A DNA stretch of 64,000 bases from Himantopus leucocephalus. Its lineage: Eukaryota > Chordata > Aves > Charadriiformes > Recurvirostridae. The position numbers were made by a program, and so were the translations under genes. The stretch spans positions 90,353,578-90,417,577 of the forward strand of contig RSEF01000001.1 of assembly GCA_003993805.1 (NCBI GenBank). The letters are read 5' to 3'. Of the stretch, positions 56,201 through 64,000 are shown one piece after another; within the stretch, counting starts at the first letter, position 1; the number at the start of each line of letters is the position of its first letter. Under the pieces are notes generated by a model. It saw only the letters and a list, made by a program, of their open reading frames with translations, did no database searches and was not told the DNA's origin.

Positions 56201-59200
56201 TAAATCAAACCCTTGGGTTATTAGATAAACACCAACAACATTTTGTAAAAGATTACCTCTTACCAATAGACCCAGGATTTTGTGTTTAAAGCGTGGTTAG
56301 TTCTGGGGGGAACAAGTAGCCAATATTTCACTTAGGAATGTTGCTGTTCCTAGACTATGCCTTCCTAGGCATGTTGCTTACCCTGAAAGCTATCAGACAA
56401 GAATGAAGTGGACTCTTGGGCAAATGAATGGTAAAAGCCCCGCATCTCAGAGTTCTCAGGGCAAGAGAAGGGGAGACCGACTTTACAGAAGGATTTCAAG
56501 CTCAGTAAACCACAAAAAAAGAAAAATCATAGAAATTAAGGTTAAATTTAGTTAACTGCAATCTTACTACTTGAGTCTTAAAATCAGTTCTTCTCCCTTC
56601 TAAAAATATTTGGGCTGTATTTAGGATTGTGCCTTTACCTCAGCTTATGCACCAGAGGTTGTCTGAACACGGAGCAGAATTGTTGGGGTTGAGGATTTGC
56701 CCAGAGTTCTGGAACGGGTTTGTGGTCTTATTCAACCTTCTGTCTGCAGTGAGCAGCTTTCCCTTGCTTCAGCAAAACTGCATAGCCCTCAAGTTACTGA
56801 GCAAAATACTCAGATTTCTATAAGATATGATCCAGATCAAGCATTTAATAGGATGCAGAGTAGAATGGGATGTGTGGTAGGTTAATGAAAATTCACAGAA
56901 TTAGAGGAATAAAGATCAAAAGGAAGTGCAAGAGTGCTGGAAGATGTGTGAATCATCATGCTTTAGGATTTAAAACAGTGTCACAAGGCTCAGAAAAAAA
57001 CAGGTGCTACGTTATCATTATGGGGACCATCCTTTCAGTTGCCTGGTACTGGTCACTGTCAGGAACCGGAGTCTGAACCAGGTGTGACCCTTCACGTGCT
57101 GTCTTCTTCTGTTAGAACAACAATTGCAGGTAAAAGGACCTAAGGGTTCTCTTATTTCTTTGAGTAGCCAAATATGCCTTTTATTATTCATCTCCTGTTA
57201 GTGCCTGAGACCTGTGTGTGACGAGCACCCTACCCTTTTTTTCATGCTTCGTTTGTAAGCATGCATGACTCATAAAATTAAAACTTCATTCATCCTTGTG
57301 AAAAACATGGGTGTTTGTGTGAAAGGGGTGCGGAAATGTTTTTTTGCCTTTTAACTTCAGCATAAATCCTCCATATGAACCCCTTTGTCTCCTGGCCACA
57401 GACTTTCTCTGAATGTCTGTGATTTTCTAAAAAGCACAGAATCAGATAACAAATATAAAAAGAAGGTGAATCCCTGTTAAATCAAGCTAAGGGATGAAGA
57501 CAAGGGTAGGGGAAGACAGGATGGTGGGTGATGAGAGAAGCCTAGCAACAGCCTCCACAGCAGGGAGCAGAGCAGAACCAGTGGTTGCATGAGCCCGTGT
57601 TATGCTCAGCAGGTGTGGCTTGTGCTGGTAGGTACTTACTGCTTCCTCGTTATGCCTAAAGCACTAACAACCTTTGAGCTTGTGCTGGCAAGTCCACCAG
57701 CAGCCTAGCCCTTCCTGGAGGAAAACTCAGGGAATGATCAGTGTTTCTCAAAAGCCTTTTTGTTCTGGGCTTTGGGCGGCGCTTCTGTCTGGTGCTGTTA
57801 TCAAACAGGATTACAGGATTATTACTGAAGAGCAGTTTGTAAAATTACACAGTTTGCAATGAGATAAAATCTAGCAATAGAAAGAATAGCTGGGGGGAGG
57901 TCTCAAAGTGGCCAGCTCAGTCCCTTCTGCCCCTTGTCCTTGCATCTTCAGCAGCTCTGGAAGGAGAAAGCATTGGCCAAAGGCAATGTGAGGAGCTCTG
58001 CAGGGAGGGTAGCAGGTTACATCAAGGCATCAAGCTATTGTAATTCCAAAACCCCACCCAGACAAAAGAAGCAGGGATGAAACACAGACGGGTGACGTCT
58101 ACTCACCTACTTCGTTCTCAGTCATGAGAAATGCACTCTTTGCGGTGGTTTTGCTCCCTTCACCTTGCCGGCACGCATTACCCATAAAAAGGCTAATGCA
58201 CCTGATTCTGCTGACTCTTTAATTTGGTATTACCTGAAAAATTAAAATTGAAAAATGGCTTTACAAAAACCTGTTTCAGATGTGTACATACATGGAGGAT
58301 TTTACATGCAATCCAGCTTTCTGCTGGTGTTTTGTAGCAATGTGAGTTTAAAGAGTTAGATGGTAAAGCTTTCTATATTTAGCAAGTAAATAAACAAGGC
58401 TCAGTTAAACCTTTTGAGATGCCCTTCAAGAGTCTCCATTCCCACTGCTGTTCAAGTACTGTTCTTTAATGTCGCCATTTACAGACACTTCTAGAACAAA
58501 GAGTCGCTGCACTTTTCAGTTGCATTTCCCAGAATTTGTTTGGCCTAGAGATGGGGATCAAGTGTTTTTTTTAAGAGATGTCTGCTTGTGTAAGGACACC
58601 AGGAACAGGTAGCCTGGATTTCATTGATTGTCCTCTATGATTATCATCCATGCTGTCACCTTAAGTGCTGTGCTAAGGTACCTTGCAGATGCTTGGTGTT
58701 TTATTTGGGTTACTCCCCAAATTACTTTGAGAAAACAGTCTCAGAAATTATTTCTAATAACACCTCATGATCCATAAAGTGACAGTCATTGGATTGTTCT
58801 TCTTTCTTGGCATTTTTGCCTTGCTTTAAGATCCAATTGCAGTTTCAGTTCACAACAGAGCAAGCTTCCTGGACAAGGAGAGACAACAACTGAACAAACC
58901 TTCAGGTTTGTCCGCTCTTGGAAAGAGAAAGAGGTGGCAGAAATGGTTTCTGGGGCCACGGTTGCTCTGCAGCATGCTTTCTTCTTATTTCACTGTGCAC
59001 AGCTTACTCTGAATGAGTTTGAACAGTCCCAAAGCAGTACTGAGATTTCAAGTCTGTGGGAGACTAAATGATACGAGGTGATTTTTTTATGATACCTTAG
59101 CATCTATTAAGTTTCCCATATGCTTCAGTTCTGTTGCACATTCCCGCTGTGCTTCTTCCCCCTTTGAAGTCCATGGACCTAAACTTTAGCAATGGGAGGA

Positions 59201-60974
59201 GAAAGGGATCTTGGAGAACAGAGGAGAGTTCCCCACGTACATGACCACCCTTCCACTGAAGTTGACTATTCCCTTGCCCACAAAGTGCCACTGTACTGTG
59301 GTACCTGGTGGTAATAGGATGCTTCTCTTGGTATTAGCACCATAGCGGATGCAAATGACTCTACGGACTATGACAGACCTCTGTAGAGTATCTGTGGTGA
59401 GGGGAAGCACAGCAAGGAGATAATCTGTCAGACCCATGGGCATTTGCCATTTTGCAGCTCTCTGGGGACCACTGCAGGAAAGAACTATGAGGAAGATATC
59501 TGCAATTTATTCAATCTGTGACTCTGAGCATGGCCCTAGGAATGGAGTTAGAATATTTTGTATGAGCAGTAATGGTAATTTACCAAGTATCTTTTACCCC
59601 AATATCTTGGAGCCAGGATCACAAATATTTCCTAGAAGGACTGAACCTGTGGTTTGCCATTGCTTTTAGGTTGCAGAAGAAGTTTCCCAGTAGAGGTGAC
59701 AATCTCTTTATGGTCAGATTCGTCCTACTAAGGCTTTGTTTTTATCATCTTTCACAGAACTTTCATGGTTGTGGTGTATGAAACACCCAGAAAGCTGCAA
59801 TCTATGAGGCTGAAAATCATGGAGGATAGTGGAAAATACAAATTTTCAAACACAGCTAGTACCATTTATTTATTTAAGTTCTTCAGGAATGGGGGGCTTG
59901 AACAGATGATGCAAAATCCACCATTTGAAGAGAAGGAAAAGTTTATTGGTACTTTTATAAAAGGAAACAGTCTCTATAATACATTTTTATAAATATTTAT
60001 AAATATTTTGTAGGACTTAAGACCCACTCAAATAAATAAATAAATATTGGAATATAAATAAGTAATGCTTTCTTACTAGCTGGTAATGGCCAGCACCTCC
60101 TTTAGAGAATGAATTCTTCTGACATTTCAATACAGTTCTCTATATTTACAAGTATGGTTTTTGATGCAAAATCCATTGTGCAGTCACTCTTATCTTAGGG
60201 ACTAAATCCCCTGGTTATTGGTGGAGTGAGCAACCCTTCTTACTTTCTTCTAACATATGAATATAGAGATCGTATAGAGGTTTAACGCCACTGACATTTC
60301 TCATCAAAATTTGGTATGGATTGAGACAGAACTTCTTGTTATTCAAATTTTTGTAGGTCCGTTGACTCGGAGTCCTAGAGAGCTCTGTGGAGCTTACAAC
60401 AATTTATGCAAAATGAAAACTTTGCTTGTGTAATTGCCATCCAGAGTTCTCAAGGAGCAAAAGACAAGATGAATATTGTAAGAATCAAGTAAAAATATTA
60501 AACTAAACCACATAAATAAAATTACACCTCTCCACTGTATAGACAGCAAGGTAAAAAGTCTTGCCATATTTTGAATAAGCAGGAAAACACACAACTATCT
60601 GCCCACCCTGCAATTCTCTTAAATCTGTTAGAATTACTCCTTTCCTTTTGAAACTAATAAAAACTATGATGAGTTTAGAGGCTGAAAAACAAGAAATTAG
60701 GAGGCAGAACTCTTGGTCTAATCCTAATCATTTGGCTTGTTCTCTGCTCCTAAGAACTTATAGGAATTAGGAATCACTCCACATAGGAAAACTATTCTAA
60801 CAGCAGAATCAGGCTCTATGACTATTCTAATGCAACTTCTTGGATGTTGTAGATAAAGAGATATTGTGTATATATACATATATAGGAAAAAAAAAGAGAT
60901 TATTTTAAATGCTGTCAGTAGGACAGACTCTCTACTAAATCTAGAACAATTTCAATGAAAACAAGAAACACAGG

Positions 60975-61060
60975 GGACCCTATTTCAATTTTGTAACACT
61001 GATGTAACTCCAGTGGCTTCAGTGAATTACTGCACGAGACAGAAAGAACAGGATCAGAAT
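60975..61060 (-). repeat. ancient dispersed amniote repeat, inverted copy
   Basis: The reverse complement reads CACTGAAGCCACTGGAGTTA, CATCAGTGTTACAAAAT, which parallels the word order at 15211-15275. A related fragment lies near 61420-61465 (CTATACTGAATTCTACCAGC). The family is not named. Confidence 0.4.
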
Positions 61061-62663
61061 ATAGCCTAATGTCTTTGCATTATTGCTATGAGCACACTTG
61101 GGACAAATGTACCATTTTCAGACTGTTGCAGACTGTTAAATATACTAAATAAATAAACCAGAAGAATTTGCATATTGACATGCAGAAAGTGCACACAGGC
61201 CAAACTAAAAAGTTCTTCTCAAATATCTACCGCACTGAATTTTTCTGCAGCTCATTGGTAACTTGCTATTGATTTCTGCAGAGTATATCAAGAATAGTTT
61301 CTTCAGAACTACGCAACCTTAAGATCACAGGAAGATCAAATCAAAACTGAAATAAATAAGGGAGAAAAACAGCTAAGCATATACATGATTTTCAGAGTCC
61401 TTGTGAAAATGAATATAGCTCCATTAAAACCAATTAAACTATACTGAATTCTACCAGCTAACAATTTGACACCTAAGTTAGAATGAAAAGCTCTGCTCTG
61501 CAGGTATCACATCTTAACTAAAGATTTGTAAACTTTGGAGGTTAGCTTCTGATATGTAAACTTACCAATAACATATACCAATCTAGGGAAAAGGGTTTGT
61601 CAACATTAGAGATCTCCTGATTAATAGTAAAGCAATTTCACTCTTACAAGTATAAAGCATCTGATACCTGCTCGGAACTAAATAGAAACATGGATGCTAA
61701 ACTTAGATTCTTCTTTTCTAAATACAAACCTAATTTTCACTTACTAGATGAGAGTCTTCATGAGCTATTAATAGTTTTACACCGGTGTAGTTCAGCTGTG
61801 TGCAAAACAAACCATCCTGTTTAACACACTATTGATTATCAGTAATCCTGGTACTTCTCTCTGGATTGGATTTATACAAACCTAATGAATGTCTCTACAT
61901 TATATTTCCATATTCTGATGCTAGAATTTAGTGAATATAGAAGTGTGATAGAGAAGCACTTGAAAGACAGTGAGTCTCTCCTCTTTTTTTCCCAAACCTC
62001 AGCTTGGATTCAATAAATGTCAGAAATGACTCTTTCTACACAGTACCATTTGATTCTGCCTGTTCGCCTGTCATTTACTCCAGTTTTCCATGCATGCTGC
62101 TCTTATGACAGCTGAGTGGTTACTTCTTGACTCATATGGGCATGAAAAGAGACTGAAGCTCTAACAACTTAACAGCTAGAAACATATATAGTAATTTTTA
62201 TATAATAATATAACACACCATCAGTCGGTTTGTCTGCTGTGCTTGCACAGCCAGGGATGGTGCTAGTAAGAGGATGCCCTCTCTCTGTTGGAATCTCAGA
62301 TGCTCCAGGTCTCTTCCCAGTTACATCGGTAATGTAACATCACTTTCTTGTTTAATTCAAGTGAATTCTCTTTTTTCACTGATGCATACTTAAGGTGATT
62401 CAGACCCTAAAATGTTTAGTTGGTATTATTCTTTTCAAAAATGTATCTTCTTTCTGGTAAAACAGAGCCCCAACTGGAAAATGTCCAGCTTGCTTTTTCA
62501 GTAACCCATCATGTGCAAGTACAAAATTTGAAATTAAGGATTTTTTCCCAATGTCTTTCAGATTTCTAATAGCCATTTTGACATTCAGACTGAGTGTGCT
62601 AGACAGTTTCTTTTGCCTATTATATTCGCTCATGTCTTCAATTTGCAAGTGGTGGGGACACAG

Positions 62664-63101
62664 TTATCTTGTAATATAAAAACGAGGACTTGCATACCTC
62701 CTGGCATCCATCATAGCGTGTGGGTCATCTGGGTTGACCACGTCGTTCTGGTTGATTCTCATGGGTTCTCTGGGCATGTGGGAAATGTCTGCTTGCTGCT
62801 GCAACTGATATCCTAACACGGAGGTCTTTCTCTGTGGGACGAGGATCTGGTGAGGATCCATTGGATCGATATCTGCACTTCTGGTATTTCTGTGGGGCTC
62901 AGGTGTGTTGAATCGAAACAAAGGGATTTCATTTCTCCTGGACAAAAACTGGGAGTATGGTGGTGGATTCATACCAGGGAAGAAAGCTTGTTTAACTCTG
63001 CCTAAGCTAACCAGGAAGTTGTGTTTGGGAGATTGGTACACATCATATCCATTTTCCAGCGTCCTGTGGTTGAACACGCAGTCCTCTTGACTGAAGTAAT
63101 G
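62664..63101 (-). CDS. FGF23: FGF23 last coding exon
   Basis: Acceptor CTCTAAG ends at 63102 and the exon starts CAT TAC TTC in phase 0. Stop TAA is at 62666-62664, giving 145 residues. Exon residues 71-74 (R-N-T-R) form the cleavage site. Thr73 corresponds to human O-glycosylated Thr178 and Ser75 to human Ser180. Exon residues 79-87 (DPMDPHQIL) and 123-131 (NPDDPHAMM) are likely the two Klotho-binding repeats. Confidence 0.96.
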   Translation of the reverse strand, partial: HYFSQEDCVFNHRTLENGYDVYQSPKHNFLVSLGRVKQAFFPGMNPPPYSQFLSRRNEIPLFRFNTPEPHRNTRSADIDPMDPHQILVPQRKTSVLGYQLQQQADISHMPREPMRINQNDVVNPDDPHAMMDARRYASPRFYITR

Positions 63102-63731
63102 CTTAGAGAAAAAAATACGACACCAGTGAGCAGAGGGACTTGGTGAATGACAAGTGCCAATTAAAGATGGAAAGAGGGATGAGATCTTGCAGCAGGTGTT
63201 TTTCCAAATCTGCCAGCTCCATAACTCGGACAAGTCAGGCTTAGTCAAATGTGGATCTGACATGCATGCCCATGTTTTCAGCAAAGGTATTATAACGATA
63301 ATATTGTTTTATTTCAGAGGGCTGCATTGTTTGAGCTGCTCCCAACCCATGGCTCTATGCTACAGCAGGAATTCAGATTGGTCCATCACTGCATCTCATT
63401 CTGCCCTCATTTACCCAAGCAGGAACTGCTTTTGGTTTTTGTCAGCTCTACAACTCAATGTAATCAAAGAAGAGAGGAAAGTTTACCCTAACTGGCAGGT
63501 CCTCAGCTCACTTAAATTTGCATGCTCCTGCTGTAGCTATACAGATTTGCCCTAGCTGAGGAAAAAGACACCACAGTAGCAGACTGTATCTGCCTTTCAG
63601 TCTTTAGTCTTAGTAAAGTTCACTCACCGAACCAAAAATGTTTCCTTTCATGTCCATACATAGGTAGCGTCCACTCTTCACACCTGTGATTATTACTGAG
63701 CCAGCACCCTCGGACTTGATCATTAGGGCAC
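62664..63731 (-). CDS. FGF23: FGF23, last two coding exons (63731-63628 joined to 63101-62664)
   Basis: Bone-derived endocrine fibroblast growth factor that signals through FGFR with alpha-Klotho in the kidney to lower phosphate reabsorption and calcitriol. The middle exon gives [20 protein letters not shown] and [14 protein letters not shown]. The last exon gives [20 protein letters not shown], then [20 protein letters not shown] and [10 protein letters not shown], the end of the beta-trefoil core. A furin-type R-N-T-R|S site (62880-62891) follows, then a 71-residue tail. The exons encode 34 and 145 residues plus a split Ser codon, close to human (104 nt and 146 residues). The tail is strongly diverged: it has no cysteine but carries two D-P-H repeats. 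Exon 1, with the signal peptide and the trefoil start, lies beyond the right edge. FGF21 and FGF19 are excluded by the sequence and by the TIGAR neighbour. Confidence 0.96.
63102..63627 (-). other. FGF23: FGF23 intron 2
   Basis: A 526-bp GT-AG intron with donor GTGAGT at 63627-63622 and acceptor TTTTTTCTCTAAG. It is short and nothing else is recognised in it. Confidence 0.92.
63628..63731 (-). CDS. FGF23: FGF23 middle coding exon
   Basis: A 104-nt exon, the same length as the human exon as I recall it. It starts with the last two bases of a split Ser codon and ends with TCG in phase 0. Acceptor CTAAACAG, donor GTGAGT. It encodes beta-strands of the trefoil ([20 protein letters not shown]). 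Confidence 0.95.
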
Positions 63732-64000
63732 CTGTTTAGAAAAACAAAGATGTCAAATCCAGGGAACTGCACCGTTGCCTTACAGATTCACAGATGCTCT
63801 GGCTGAAAGTGTCCTCTGGGGTTCTGAACCAACGTCCCACGTGAACTGGGACTATCGCCCACCCTAGATCAGGTTAGCTCTGGCTTTGTCTGCCTGAGCC
63901 TTGGAAAGCTCCCAGGATGGAGATGCCACCACCTCTCCATGTGCCCTGTTCCAGTACTGCACTGGACAACTCTCAAAGACAACTTTTTTTCCCCTAACAT
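63732..64000 (-). other. FGF23: FGF23 intron 1, partial
   Basis: The 3' end of the intron before the middle exon, running off the right edge. No repeat is recognised. Exon 1 and the promoter are not in the window. Confidence 0.85.

Larger units (their letters stand above)
51100..62663. other. TIGAR-FGF23 convergent intergenic DNA
   Basis: No gene is recognised. Contents: a poly-T tract around 53589-53610, the 39-bp tandem repeat (54379-54533), a CR1 tail (54547-54645), a decayed CR1/L3-like LINE (about 54800-56200), an AATA-type simple repeat near 60028-60046, and ancient dispersed repeat copies near 60975-61060 and 61420-61465. The right end should include the FGF23 3' UTR on the minus strand, but its limit is not visible. 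Confidence 0.7.

Noticed and set aside
60660..60790. Possible fourth MIR relic (AGGAGGCAGAACTCTTGG, TCTAATCC)
   Set aside because: Only one half of the core is suggestive and the AGCTGTGTGACC segment is missing, so the match could be chance.
62905..63555. Plus-strand open frames opposite FGF23
   Set aside because: They are antisense shadows of the FGF23 last exon and intron 2.
1..64000. tRNA/rRNA genes, CRISPR arrays, bacterial-type operons or an intact endogenous virus
   Set aside because: None was seen. The window is an ordinary vertebrate gene neighbourhood, and all recognised mobile DNA is LINE or SINE.

Overview
The window is nuclear DNA from a bird; I cannot name the species. Three lines of evidence support this: interspersed repeats dominated by CR1 LINE fragments with the ATTCTRTGA-type 3' tail, exons split by long introns, and three genes in the order CCND2 - TIGAR - FGF23, which matches the block I know from human 12p13.

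Layout. Positions 1-27701 hold the 3' part of CCND2 (cyclin D2, + strand): the end of an intron (1-9897), the penultimate coding exon (9898-10028), a 17.5 kb intron, and the last coding exon (27546-27701). The 3' UTR follows and is interrupted by a 100-N assembly gap (28944-29043) whose right edge lies inside a CR1. Positions 29312-36189 are intergenic. A CR1 (36190-36667) sits just upstream of a strong CpG island (about 36900-37700) containing the TIGAR promoter and exon 1. TIGAR (+ strand) is complete in six coding exons from 37304 to 48751, predicting 279 residues with the histidine-phosphatase catalytic residues in place. Its probable 3' UTR contains a well-preserved MIR SINE relic. Positions 51100-62663 are intergenic and hold a 39-bp tandem repeat, a CR1 tail and a badly decayed LINE. 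At the right end FGF23 lies on the - strand, convergent with TIGAR: last exon 62664-63101 and middle exon 63628-63731. Its first exon lies beyond the window.

The three genes are a conserved neighbourhood rather than a pathway. CCND2 drives G1 progression, TIGAR is a fructose-2,6-bisphosphatase-like metabolic phosphatase, and FGF23 is a phosphate-regulating hormone. I found no novel multi-gene system. The most interesting signals are a GC-AG intron in TIGAR; two perfect CRE palindromes flanking TIGAR exon 1, with an open in-frame 5' extension; a cysteine-free FGF23 tail that still carries two DPH repeats and a furin site; a short CCND2 cyclin-fold loop; a CpG-dense patch in CCND2 intron 4; and the fossil SINE/LINE content. 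All comparisons with human proteins are from memory, and no database search was run.
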